Part shown: positions 34,996 to 44,420 of the stretch, one piece after another
Numbering within the stretch: position 1 is the stretch's first letter
How the letters are laid out: every line of letters begins with the position of its first letter
Source: Pseudomonas syringae
GTDB lineage: Bacteria; Pseudomonadota; Gammaproteobacteria; Pseudomonadales; Pseudomonadaceae
Length of the DNA: 64,000 bases
Assembly (NCBI RefSeq): GCF_021605415.1
Contig: NZ_WKEQ01000006.1
Coordinates: 1 to 64,000, forward strand
Reading direction: 5' to 3'
Position numbers and translations under genes: made by a program
Notes under the pieces: model-generated
What the model saw: only the letters and a program-made list of their open reading frames with translations
Databases searched by the model: none
What the model was told of the DNA's origin: nothing

Positions 34996-36924
34996 ATGGC
35001 CAAGTACAAAAAAGTTTATGATGAAGATCCGGGTCGTGCGGAGCTAAGAGCGATACGACTTGCCAGTGTTAGAGCTGCGTCAGCTCCAGAGCTGGAGGGC
35101 CTGTTGGACGACGTTGAGGGTGATGAACCAAACAAACTACCGAAAAAGTTTCAAAATACGGAGCTGGATGTAACAATCCCTGATTTACTTGGTATTACCG
35201 CACCGCCCAATAGAGCGGTCGTGTTTCGTCTGCTCTGGAATGATGTTCCAATCGGCGATGAGAAAAATTGGCTTACTCCGCTTACCTTGCCCATTATTGT
35301 CAAACTCCCCGCTTCCGCTACGCTGACAGAGGGTGTTTATAACCTGGCTTACGAATATACCTATCAGGGGAACCCCTATAAATGGTTACGTCCTGTGGCC
35401 ATTTATATCGATAAAGAGTCCCCGAACCAAAACGCGCCCGGTGAGCCCGTCACTTTACCCGCTGAAGTGATTGATGGCATTCTCACCTTGGAGTATCTAG
35501 AGGATAATGATGGTGTTGAAATTACGATTCCTATTCCGACGGACACACGAACTGGCGATAAATTAGAGGTCTACTACGGGCAAAGTGATCCAGGAAATAA
35601 GGTGGGTGAGTTCTACGTGACGGAAGATCGTGATATTGAACCAAAAATCAAACTTGATCTGGATAAGATTAAGGAGGAAAAAGAAGGGCCGAAGATTTTT
35701 TACTATATCTGGACTGACCGTGTTGGTAATGTCAGCCCTCATTCCAAACACTTGCCTGTAAAAGTCGTATTGACGAAGGCCCCTCGCAATCTGGTGCCGC
35801 CGAGAATTCCGGAAGCCGTCCCGCCTGAAAAATTGATTGACTTGAGCGATGCCTTTCCAGAAGTTGGCGTGATCATCGACCAATATGAGGATTGGAGGCC
35901 CGAAGATGAAATCGAAGTTGACTGGGATACCAAAATTCAACCGCGTATAAAAGTCGGGAGTGGATTTCCAGTCTTTGTCGACGTTCCCTATGCGGATGTT
36001 CGAGCAGGTGGGGTGGGGCCCAGAAGTGTGCCGGTTGCCTATACCGTTTGGCGCAATGGGCTGGATTATCCCGAGACGGTAGGAGAAACAGTCAACGTTA
36101 ATCTTTCTCGTCCTGGTCCGTTGCCGCCAGATCCCGAAGACCCGGAAGTTGGAAACCCCAATTTGTCTGAAGTTACGGTTCAAGGTAGCGTTACCACCGA
36201 TCCCAATAAGCTTGAGCTGGTAGACGCTGACGACGTCGCTGTCGCAAGTTTTGAAATCGCCGATCCTCATCCTGCCGGTGATGTTTATACACTTTATTGG
36301 GATGACGTAGCAGTGCCGGGTGCTGTTTATAGTGCGACGGGTTCCGAAGCCGATGATTTCGTGATAGAGCTTGATATCCAGCCGGACTTTTTTAAAGGTG
36401 AGGGTAATAGTTCCGCTGTCAATGTTCATTATAAAATTACCAATGCTACGCAACCCAACGCCAATCCTTCATTACGGCAGCCGGTCAGTGTCTATGTCAA
36501 CCCGGTCATACTGCCGACGCCGAAGATTAACCACATAACGACCGAAAATGGTTTTGATTATGTTTCTTGCTCTTCTCTGCGGAATATTTCAAATGTGGGG
36601 TGGGCGGCCGAGGTGGATGTACCAGGCGGTGCGCCTTTGGAGGCAGGCATAACACTGGAGTTTGTTTGGTCCGGAAAAAGTTGGCAAACAGGTTCACCCG
36701 TTGATGTTCCTGATTATGTGTTTGAAAAAATACTAACGGGGACGGAGCATACGACTGGGTTTACTGTGTACCTGCCACTGATAGCTGCTTTAGAACCTAT
36801 CAAGGACGGGCAGGGCAGTATTAAGTACAGTGTTACGATTGACGGCCGTTTAGAAGAGTCTGAACCCCACGATGTTGAAGTTGTCGTTCAGGATGGGGAG
36901 GGCGGGGCGTGCCAATTGCCTTAG
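34996..36924 (+). CDS. modular Ig-like repeat protein, paralogue of the preceding gene, AT-richer
   Basis: 642 residues with GGGAG before the ATG. The charged start (MAKYKKVYDEDPGRAELRAI) has no signal peptide. Modules align with the previous protein: TGDKLEVYYGQSDPGNKVGE with YYIWTDRVGNVSPHSKHLP, PRNLVPPRIPEAVPPEKLID with VGVIIDQYEDWRPEDEIEVD, then ADPHPAGDVYTLYWDDVAVP and TLEFVWSGKSWQTGSP. Base composition is visibly lower in GC than the surrounding genes, with more AAA, GAT and ATT codons, suggesting separate acquisition. It lies 117 bases after its paralogue, so co-transcription is likely. A terminator follows. Function unknown. Confidence 0.75.
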   Translation: MAKYKKVYDEDPGRAELRAIRLASVRAASAPELEGLLDDVEGDEPNKLPKKFQNTELDVTIPDLLGITAPPNRAVVFRLLWNDVPIGDEKNWLTPLTLPIIVKLPASATLTEGVYNLAYEYTYQGNPYKWLRPVAIYIDKESPNQNAPGEPVTLPAEVIDGILTLEYLEDNDGVEITIPIPTDTRTGDKLEVYYGQSDPGNKVGEFYVTEDRDIEPKIKLDLDKIKEEKEGPKIFYYIWTDRVGNVSPHSKHLPVKVVLTKAPRNLVPPRIPEAVPPEKLIDLSDAFPEVGVIIDQYEDWRPEDEIEVDWDTKIQPRIKVGSGFPVFVDVPYADVRAGGVGPRSVPVAYTVWRNGLDYPETVGETVNVNLSRPGPLPPDPEDPEVGNPNLSEVTVQGSVTTDPNKLELVDADDVAVASFEIADPHPAGDVYTLYWDDVAVPGAVYSATGSEADDFVIELDIQPDFFKGEGNSSAVNVHYKITNATQPNANPSLRQPVSVYVNPVILPTPKINHITTENGFDYVSCSSLRNISNVGWAAEVDVPGGAPLEAGITLEFVWSGKSWQTGSPVDVPDYVFEKILTGTEHTTGFTVYLPLIAALEPIKDGQGSIKYSVTIDGRLEESEPHDVEVVVQDGEGGACQLP

Positions 36925-36951
36925 TTGTTTTTTGTTAAGGTTGAACATGGA

Positions 36952-36979
36952 GGGAAGCCTTTGTCTTCCCTTTTTTCTC
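36952..36979 (+). terminator. rho-independent terminator
   Basis: GGGAAG and CTTCCC pair around CCTTTGT and are followed by TTTTTTCTCTT. It closes the two-gene modular protein unit. Confidence 0.85.
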
Positions 36980-37164
36980 TTGAATAATTAGCTTTTGACA
37001 AGTTGGTAGTGGGATTGCCGTCATTCTTCAGAAATGTGGAAGAGGAGAATAAACCACAGCGTTTAAGGATTAATCCTACAGAATTTTCGGACTGGTGAAG
37101 TTAGCATGCGTCAATGGCGCTATTCCTGCGTGATGGCATTAGAATTTACACGGAGTCAATTGTC

Positions 37165-39447
37165 ATGCGAGTATTTTTTGCATCATCAAAATCTTTTCGT
37201 TCTGTAACGGCGTTTTATAAACTGGCGATGGCACCTGTTTTAATGCTCAGTACGCCAGTCATGGCGCTGACAACGGTAGGGCCGGGGCAAACACTCAATA
37301 TCGATGGAACAACGGCTCCAGATAACTATCTGGTGACTGGCGGAGCACTCAATACCACCGGTTCTCGGACATTCGAAGTGTCAGTTCTGCAAGGTTCGGC
37401 TATTACCGCGACGGGGGGGACTTTCGCGGGGCGGGGCAACCAAAACGGTGTCACTGTCACGAACAGCCAGGCAACAATGAATGACGTCACGGTGACCGGA
37501 GGTAATTCAGGTTTGACGTTCAATCGATTAGGTACAAGTACCACGGGATCAACCGGCCGTGTCACCAATAGCGTTGTCAGCGGAGAAAGCTCTGGAGTCG
37601 CGATCACGGGGTTGAGTGCAGTTGAGTTGATCGGCACGCGCGTTACGGGAAATCGGACGGACAGCGTCGGCCTCAACTTCTTTGGCGGCAGCATCATCGC
37701 CAGTCAGAACTCGGTCATCAGCGGCGGCGAGAATGGCGTACGTATGGGCGAAGACTCTGACCGGTTTGGTGTGAACAGCCTGACAGTCGATAACTCTGTC
37801 GTCGAAGGGCGGGCCGGTTCCGCCATTGTCATCGAGCAGGGCATCGAGGCGACGGTGATGCTGCAGAACAATGCGCTTCTACAGTCTGGTAACGGCATTT
37901 TGCTTGAGATTCGTGAAGCGTCTACCGGCACAATGACGGTCGCGGGCAGCAGCGTTGAAGGCAGCATCAACATCTCCGACAGCAGCACTGCCAACCTCAC
38001 ATTCGAACAGGGCCGCATGACGGGCGACGTGCTGGTCGATGACACATCCGCAGCCACTGTTACTTTGAACAATCAGTCCGCGTTTACCGGCCGCCTCGAC
38101 AAGGTCGACGGCGTGACCATCAACAGCTCATCGACCTGGACGCTGACCGGCAACGACACCATCGGCGCGCTGGCCATGGGGGGAGGGGCCGTCAATTTCG
38201 GCGCCGCTGATGCACCGGGCACTTTTTATCAATTGAACGTCGGTTCGTTGGCAGGCACCGGTACGTTTGCCATGAAAGGCAATTTCGTCACCGGCGAGCG
38301 GGACTTTCTCAACGTGACCGGTGTATCCACCGGCAACTTTGATCTGGCCGTCGCTGCTTCCGGTCTGGACGCCACGGCGCCGCAGCAATTGACACTGGTG
38401 CACACCGCTGCGGGCGATGCGCAGTTTTCGCTGGTCAATGGCAGGCCGGTGGATGTCGGCACCTTTTCTTATGAACTGGCCAAACGAACCGATGGCGCGG
38501 GCGGCACCGACTGGTTCCTCGATCCAACCACACAAACCGTCAGCCCCGGCGCCCGATCGGTACTGGCGCTGTTCAACACCGCGCCAACGGTCTGGTACGG
38601 CGAATTGACTTCGCTGCGCAGCCGCATGGGTGAATTGCGCTTCAATGGTGGCCAGTCCGGCGCGTGGATGCGCACCTATGGCAACAAATACAACGTAGCC
38701 GACGGATCGGGCGTTGGTTACCAGCAACGCCAGCAGGGCCTTTCCCTCGGCGCTGATGCCCGTGTGGGTGAAAGCGATGTGCTGGTCGGCGTGCTGGCGG
38801 GGTTCAGCGAGTCCGATCTGGATCTGAACCGTGGCACCTCCGGCACGGTGAAAAGCTACTACTTCGGGCCCTACGTGACCTGGCTGGATGCCGACACCGG
38901 TTACTACTTTGACGGCGTGCTCAAGTTCAACCGCTTTCGCAACGAATCAAAAGTCAGCCTCAGCGACGGTAGCCGTGCTCAGGGTGATTACGACAACTGG
39001 GGCGTTGGCGGATCGGCAGAATTCGGTCGCCACATCAAACTCGCCGACGGCTATTTCATTGAACCGTTCACCCAACTGTCGGCAGTGCAGATCCAGGGTA
39101 AGCGCTACAGCCTGAACAACGACATGGACGCCGACGGCGATCGCACCCGCTCACTGCTGGGCAAGGCCGGCGCCACGGTCGGACGCAACTTCGGCTTCGG
39201 CAACGGCAGCATCGCCCAGCCTTACGTACGAGCCGCCATCGCTCACGAGTTTGCAAAAAACAACGAAGTGCAGGTCAACAACAACGTATTTAACAATGAT
39301 CTTTCCGGCACCCGTGCCGAGTTTGGCGCGGGTGTGGCAGTGGCGATGTCCGAGCAGTGGCAAGTGCATGCGGATTTTGATTATGCGAACGGGGAGAATA
39401 TTGAACAGCCATGGGGGGCTAATGTTGGGGTTCGGTATAGCTGGTGA
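37165..39447 (+). CDS. autotransporter (type Va) with pertactin-like passenger and beta-barrel
   Basis: 760 residues from the ATG at 37165, with GGAG ten bases upstream. The first 34 residues are a long signal peptide ending STPVMA. The passenger (about 35-470) is a right-handed beta-helix type with repeated short strands (GRVTNSVVSGESSGVAITGL, TVDNSVVEGRAGSAIVIEQG, LTFEQGRMTGDVLVDDTSAA), without a visible protease triad. The barrel (about 490-760) starts near GGQSGAWMRTYGNKYNVADG and ends GVRYSW, the aromatic end used for outer membrane insertion. Probably an adhesin or biofilm protein. A TTGACA at 36995 may be part of its promoter. Confidence 0.88.
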   Translation: MRVFFASSKSFRSVTAFYKLAMAPVLMLSTPVMALTTVGPGQTLNIDGTTAPDNYLVTGGALNTTGSRTFEVSVLQGSAITATGGTFAGRGNQNGVTVTNSQATMNDVTVTGGNSGLTFNRLGTSTTGSTGRVTNSVVSGESSGVAITGLSAVELIGTRVTGNRTDSVGLNFFGGSIIASQNSVISGGENGVRMGEDSDRFGVNSLTVDNSVVEGRAGSAIVIEQGIEATVMLQNNALLQSGNGILLEIREASTGTMTVAGSSVEGSINISDSSTANLTFEQGRMTGDVLVDDTSAATVTLNNQSAFTGRLDKVDGVTINSSSTWTLTGNDTIGALAMGGGAVNFGAADAPGTFYQLNVGSLAGTGTFAMKGNFVTGERDFLNVTGVSTGNFDLAVAASGLDATAPQQLTLVHTAAGDAQFSLVNGRPVDVGTFSYELAKRTDGAGGTDWFLDPTTQTVSPGARSVLALFNTAPTVWYGELTSLRSRMGELRFNGGQSGAWMRTYGNKYNVADGSGVGYQQRQQGLSLGADARVGESDVLVGVLAGFSESDLDLNRGTSGTVKSYYFGPYVTWLDADTGYYFDGVLKFNRFRNESKVSLSDGSRAQGDYDNWGVGGSAEFGRHIKLADGYFIEPFTQLSAVQIQGKRYSLNNDMDADGDRTRSLLGKAGATVGRNFGFGNGSIAQPYVRAAIAHEFAKNNEVQVNNNVFNNDLSGTRAEFGAGVAVAMSEQWQVHADFDYANGENIEQPWGANVGVRYSW

Positions 39448-39463
39448 GGGTTGATTTGAGATA

Positions 39464-39503
39464 AACAAAAACCGCTTGTTCCCATGGAATAAGCGTTTTT
39501 TTG
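39464..39503. terminator. bidirectional terminator
   Basis: AAAAACCGCTTGTTCC and GGAATAAGCGTTTTTTT pair imperfectly around CAT, with an A-run and a T-run at the ends. It lies between the convergent autotransporter and large modular protein genes. Confidence 0.82.
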
Positions 39504-39517
39504 TTTGCCTGGTTTTT

Positions 39518-42500
39518 CTATGCGCGGCGAATACCAAATCCATCGGCTGTGCCGCCAGAATTGCCGAAATCCAACCTTGTGTCCGTCTGCCCCGTGGCAG
39601 GAAAAATCACCATTCGTTTGAAACCCCCCCCCGAATCCGATGCCCAGCACCAGCGCTCGATGCTCGGCCCGCCTCTGTAATTGTTGATATAGGCTCGCCA
39701 CTCCGCGAGAGATGGAATCCGCCCGCCCATACTGCTAGCCGTGCTGGCACACAGACCGTAGACACTGAAATGGCCGGTGCCAAATAACAGATCCACATTC
39801 GAGGTCGTAACGGGGTAACTGACCGATTGGTTGGAGTTATCCCGCACGGTAATGGTCGCCGAGCCGTTACCCCTTGAGATCACCCGTCCGGTGTTGTTGT
39901 TGACTTCGGCAAAGGCAATATTACTCGACTCATAACGATAGGGAGGTACCCCCCCTTGAGGCGTTCTATCGCCATAGGCCCCCGCTGGTGGATTGGTGGG
40001 TGTGTTCAAGTCTCTGAAATGCCAGGCGCTGAGGTTCATTGTCGAGGTATTGATTGTTAGTGGAGGAATCGGCGAGTTAACGGTAAAACTCCGTGTATTG
40101 GAGTTGTTTCCAGTACCGATTGCTTTGGCATAAACGCTGTGACCGCCAATGCCGACAGCGAGGGTGGTGTTCCAATCGCCCGAGCCGTTACTGGTAACCG
40201 TATGTTTTGGCGAACCGTTATCGTAAATCTGAACCTGACGGGAAGGCGTGACGCGCCCATCGATCCGAACAGACGTATCGATAGTCGTACCGTTTTGAGG
40301 AATGTCACGAATTGAATCTCTCAGGTAAGTGATGGCGGGTGGCGTATTCACGCCCACGATGAAGGTTCGGGGCTCGCTGGAATCTGGAGTAACCGGATAT
40401 AACGCCTTTGCGGTGATGCTGTAAGACTTGGCGGTCAGATTGGAAAGCGGAGCCTGCCAATCGCCGGTGCCGCCGACAGTGACGGATCCCTTTGACGCAG
40501 CGCTATCGAACACTTCGACTTTCTCCCGAGGCGTTGCTCTGCCGCGCACGGTCACCGATGTGTCATATGTCGTTGCCCCAGGCTGCACGATGCCTACAGT
40601 GTCGGTGACCGATGTGATGCTAGGGACAATGTGCGCCGCTACAGTGAACACCCGCGCCGGTTCAGATACAGGTTCGCTGCCATATTCGGCTTTGGCCGTG
40701 AGGCTGTAAGTTTTCAACGTGAGATTGCCGTAAACGTATTTCCATCCGCCGGTAGAGTCGATGATGACGGTGTCGATCAGCGTAGCCCCATCGCGAAGAG
40801 TGATTTTTTCGTTGGGACTGGCTTTGCCACTGAGTGTCACGCTTTTGTAATAAGTGGTTCCGTTGAGCGCCACGTCGCCTCGAACGTCCTCAACCCGTGA
40901 GATCGTCGGCGTGACGGCTTGGGCCACTATAAAGATGCGCGGTGGGCTGACATCGGGTTCTATTTCATACAACGCTTTGGCGGTCAGACTGTAGGTCTTG
41001 ACGGTGAGGCCGGTGACTCGATAGTTCCAGTCACCGACATCGTCGACGTCACGGGTAGCGATGGATGAAGAACCATCGAACAACTGTATTTGCAAATTCG
41101 GCGTGGCACTTCCTGTAACCAGCACACTGTTGTCATAGGTAATCGCTTGCGGAGCAACGGGGCCCCGGGAATCGGTGACGGTAAGGATTTCAGGTGTCTG
41201 CGCGAATTTGACGGTGAAAGTTCTGGGCTCGCTGGACGCCGGATCAGCGCCATACAATGCCTTGGCGGTGATGCTGTAATCTTTTTCCACCGACGTGTCG
41301 ATCTTGCGAGTCCAGACGCTGTCAGCACCGACGAGCGAGGTTCCCTTGGACGTCGATGCACCATCAAACAGTTCAATGGTCTCGCCTCGCGTGGCGGTGC
41401 CTTTTAGCGTTACTTCGGCGTCGCGGGTCTTACCACCTTCCGGCACTTCACCTCGGGAGTCCGTCACATCGGTGATGACGGGCGTCACATAGTCATAGCG
41501 GGTTCTTACGGTCAGTGAGCGCGACGGAAACGCGATGGCCTCGCCTTTACTGTCTTGTTCGTAGAATGCGACGGCGCACTTCACGCTGGCCGGGCTGGAA
41601 TGTCCCAGCTTCATCAATTCATTTCTGGACAGGTTTTCTTTAAGACCACTGCTGACTTGTGCCGCAGTGACCTCTACGTTGTCCAGCAGGGTGATGATGT
41701 ACTCGGTGCCTGCTGTGGTTTTGCCTTCGAGCCATAGCCAGGCGCGTTGTTTAAGTGCGATGTACGGCCATCTTTCCACGAGCACGTCTGCATCGCCGGT
41801 GAAAGTCATCAGATCCAGAACGTCATCAGTCGCCTGTGGAATCTGCGGGCGGGGTAGCTCGTTCTCGGGATCCTGAAAGCTCAACACCCTGAGGCCCAAC
41901 GAGGGTGAATCCGTGTCGTGCCCATAGCGTTTGACGAAATAGCAGACGTCCACGGCCTTGTTGATGTTAGGGCCAATCACCGTAGGCGGCAGGTGAAACA
42001 GAACGCTGCCGCTGGAATCTCCAGGCAGTTCAAGATCTTTTGATGTGCCGGCCCCTGGCGTACCGACCCAATGCAGTGTGATGGTGTCCAGAGCCGGATC
42101 CATGTTTTCGTACCCGACCCTTACATCCACTCCGTTCAATGCCTGACCAGGATCCAGAAAATGATCGGGTGCTTGAACCACCTCCGGGGCATCCAGATCG
42201 CCAACGAGTGATCCGATTAAAAGATTCAGGGTCGCAGAATGGTTGAATAAGCCGGTCGCAGCTCGTTTCAATGAATATCGCACTTTTACGTATTGGCCGA
42301 TGTTGGCTGTCACAAACTGTTTATCAACCCTGAAACGGATGGGTTCGCCTTCGATCAGGGAGGTGATTGGCATCCAGTCGCAGGTGCTGCCGAACGGTTT
42401 AACGCCTTGCCAATAATAAGTAAGGATGTCTCCCTTGATCGTACCCAGGTAGTCAACCAGCACCGTGACGTTGTCGAATACTTTTGAAGGGTCAAGAATA

Positions 42501-44029
42501 TCCGGCGGATCAGCCTCCACCACTTTGGGTGCCGGTAGCGAAGCCGTTACGTTTTCAATCTTGACCAGCAACCGTTCCGACTCGCTCACCCCGTACAGCG
42601 CATCCAGATCATTGGATACCCGATAGGACAAATCCAGCCTGCCACCGTCGAGCACACTGATGTGCTCATTGCTGACGTACAACGTGATGATCCCGGCCTC
42701 GGCTTCGTTCCGGCTGATAATGTGCTCTTCCTCGTGCACGTAGGGTCGGTCATCGGAACGGATGCCATCCCAGATCATGTTGACCAGTTCCCCTTCGGTC
42801 ATCGAGTAGCGGATATCCACCGTTGCGTTGGGTTCATCCGGTTCGAGCGTGTCGCCCAGCAATTCGCGGATGACCGGCTCAGGCAGCATGAAAGGATCGC
42901 CAACGACGTCGGCAGTTTCGCGCTTGGAGGACAGTGGTGGGTCACCGTTATTTTTTCTCAATACGTAAGAGGCATCCGCGCTACCTTTCGCGAGTTGCCG
43001 GACATCTTCGTAGGGCACCAGAAACGTCATGATGCTCGGAATGTTGACCACCGTTCTGGTTTCGGTGTGGATCAATGGCTTGCCGGTGAAGGGCGTGCCG
43101 ATCCACGTCATGGTGACAGTGTCCTGCTGCTGGAAATCGGCGCCAATGGAAACATTAACCTCGACATCTTCCTTGTTCAGATCCCGAATCGTGATGACGC
43201 CATTGATCGACTGTTGAATGATTGGCGCATCCAGAAACCAGGCGCCGGCCTCGACGCCGATGTAAGTGCGTTTTGAGTGCCTTACCGCCCAGTTCCAGAC
43301 TTCGTCATGAATGTCGTATTTGATTTCCAGCCTGTTACTGTCGCCACCGGCCAGAATCGCATCCTGATCCGCCGTGATTACGATGGCGTCTTTTTCGTCA
43401 GCCTGATCTTCTGTAACGGGATGTGGGGTGAGTGTCGTGGTTCCCCAGCGCACCAGCATCGTGTCGTGGGCTGTGATCTCCGGGTAGAAAGGTACGGTCA
43501 TCGGCACGCCCTTTTCCGCCCACTCGGCATCGATCACGCCTTGTTCGATAAGGTCGTCCGGCAGTTTTACGATGTTCAATTCGGAATGGCCGTCAGGTAG
43601 ATGGGGCGCGTTGTCGCGCCCGCCTGGCTGATTGAGTTTGACCAGTACGCGCAAGGCTGTGGACGGTTCCGGCGTGGTTTCGCCTAACCGGGTCAATTCG
43701 TAATGGCACTCGGCCCAACCCGGTTTGATGTAGTCGGTCGGTATGTAAAAGAACACGTCCTTGTTGACCTCATCCGGTGGTAGTTCTCCTTTGAAAACGG
43801 AATCACCGTCCCAGTAGACTTCATATTTATCGCCGGCCAGCATCGGCTCGCCCCACGCCCGAATCAAACACTGAACGCCGTTCGCATTTTCTTCCATCAT
43901 TTCGATATTGATCCCGCCATCGCCGCCCACGACAGGCTCAATCATTCCCCTGATGTCCAAGGGTCTTAGAGCGAGTGGATCGGTTCGAGTGTCGCGCCGT
44001 GGGAACAGATATACACTTTTAAAAGGCAT
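39518..44029 (-). CDS. large modular Ig-like protein with Big2 and C-type-lectin-like tail
   Basis: 1503 residues, AGGAG eight bases before the ATG. No signal peptide (MPFKSVYLFPRRDTRTDPLA). About 1-845: modules shared with the 51 kb protein (AGDKYEVYWDGDSVF, QQDTVTMTWIGTPFTGKP, KGDILTYYWQGVKPFG). About 846-1320: five tandem 93-95-residue Ig-like repeats (PTISRVEDVRGDVALNGTTY...LTLKTYSLTAKAEYGSEP). About 1320-1410: Big2 domain (VNNNTGRVISRGNGSATITV). Last 90: CASTASSMGGRIPSLAEWRA...WCWASDSGGGFKRM...GFGIRRA, resembling the lectin-like tips of intimin/invasin proteins. Architecture suggests a rod with a binding tip, but the export route is unclear. Own dyad promoter at 44115. Confidence 0.8.
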   Translation of the reverse strand: MPFKSVYLFPRRDTRTDPLALRPLDIRGMIEPVVGGDGGINIEMMEENANGVQCLIRAWGEPMLAGDKYEVYWDGDSVFKGELPPDEVNKDVFFYIPTDYIKPGWAECHYELTRLGETTPEPSTALRVLVKLNQPGGRDNAPHLPDGHSELNIVKLPDDLIEQGVIDAEWAEKGVPMTVPFYPEITAHDTMLVRWGTTTLTPHPVTEDQADEKDAIVITADQDAILAGGDSNRLEIKYDIHDEVWNWAVRHSKRTYIGVEAGAWFLDAPIIQQSINGVITIRDLNKEDVEVNVSIGADFQQQDTVTMTWIGTPFTGKPLIHTETRTVVNIPSIMTFLVPYEDVRQLAKGSADASYVLRKNNGDPPLSSKRETADVVGDPFMLPEPVIRELLGDTLEPDEPNATVDIRYSMTEGELVNMIWDGIRSDDRPYVHEEEHIISRNEAEAGIITLYVSNEHISVLDGGRLDLSYRVSNDLDALYGVSESERLLVKIENVTASLPAPKVVEADPPDILDPSKVFDNVTVLVDYLGTIKGDILTYYWQGVKPFGSTCDWMPITSLIEGEPIRFRVDKQFVTANIGQYVKVRYSLKRAATGLFNHSATLNLLIGSLVGDLDAPEVVQAPDHFLDPGQALNGVDVRVGYENMDPALDTITLHWVGTPGAGTSKDLELPGDSSGSVLFHLPPTVIGPNINKAVDVCYFVKRYGHDTDSPSLGLRVLSFQDPENELPRPQIPQATDDVLDLMTFTGDADVLVERWPYIALKQRAWLWLEGKTTAGTEYIITLLDNVEVTAAQVSSGLKENLSRNELMKLGHSSPASVKCAVAFYEQDSKGEAIAFPSRSLTVRTRYDYVTPVITDVTDSRGEVPEGGKTRDAEVTLKGTATRGETIELFDGASTSKGTSLVGADSVWTRKIDTSVEKDYSITAKALYGADPASSEPRTFTVKFAQTPEILTVTDSRGPVAPQAITYDNSVLVTGSATPNLQIQLFDGSSSIATRDVDDVGDWNYRVTGLTVKTYSLTAKALYEIEPDVSPPRIFIVAQAVTPTISRVEDVRGDVALNGTTYYKSVTLSGKASPNEKITLRDGATLIDTVIIDSTGGWKYVYGNLTLKTYSLTAKAEYGSEPVSEPARVFTVAAHIVPSITSVTDTVGIVQPGATTYDTSVTVRGRATPREKVEVFDSAASKGSVTVGGTGDWQAPLSNLTAKSYSITAKALYPVTPDSSEPRTFIVGVNTPPAITYLRDSIRDIPQNGTTIDTSVRIDGRVTPSRQVQIYDNGSPKHTVTSNGSGDWNTTLAVGIGGHSVYAKAIGTGNNSNTRSFTVNSPIPPLTINTSTMNLSAWHFRDLNTPTNPPAGAYGDRTPQGGVPPYRYESSNIAFAEVNNNTGRVISRGNGSATITVRDNSNQSVSYPVTTSNVDLLFGTGHFSVYGLCASTASSMGGRIPSLAEWRAYINNYRGGPSIERWCWASDSGGGFKRMVIFPATGQTDTRLDFGNSGGTADGFGIRRA

Positions 44030-44420
44030 GTTGAAGCTCCTGACAAAGGCACCGCCGGTATGTTTCAGGCGGGCAATGGTTCAGTTGATTGAGCGCCGGG
44101 ATGAGGGGTTTGGCTACTGTCAGAAGTAACAGGGTGGCGAGTGAAATCGACGAATGGTTGTTGAAGGCGGGATTTAATGCAGCCTTCGACAGCTCCTGCA
44201 AAAGCGGGGTCGCGCATCCGATTCATAGCCAATTCGCCCCCCGCCAGTCGATGGCGATGCGGCGTGTTTATCAGCGCAGTGATTGCTCAGTGTGGGCGTT
44301 CATGCGGCGGCGCCGCAGTCGTGATATTGGACGTACGCACAGGAAAAGTGGCCGCAGAGCGTTCATCAACGTTTCCTTCAAACGTCAGCTTGTAGACACG
44401 ATCAGATACGTCCCGACCCT
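44030..44420 (-). other. 391-base gap with promoter and a short relic frame
   Basis: The left part holds the leader and dyad promoter of the 1503-residue gene. The right part (about 44310-44420, minus strand) holds an open stretch reading DVSDRVYKLTFEGNVDERSA then ATFPVRTSNITTAAP before a stop. It has coding-like composition but no start codon or ribosome site, so it may be the remnant of another module or of a longer halovibrin-like gene. No other gene is supported. Confidence 0.4.
44115..44134 (-). promoter_or_regulatory. CT-N12-AG dyad (lux-box-like) and promoter of the 1503-residue gene
   Basis: Read in the gene direction it is CCCTGTTACTTCTGACAGTA, with TCAATCAA at 44092-44085 in the place of TAAATGAA of the other two copies. 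The 20-base spacing after CAGTAGC is the same. The left half is more degenerate than in the 51.06 kb copy. Confidence 0.6.
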
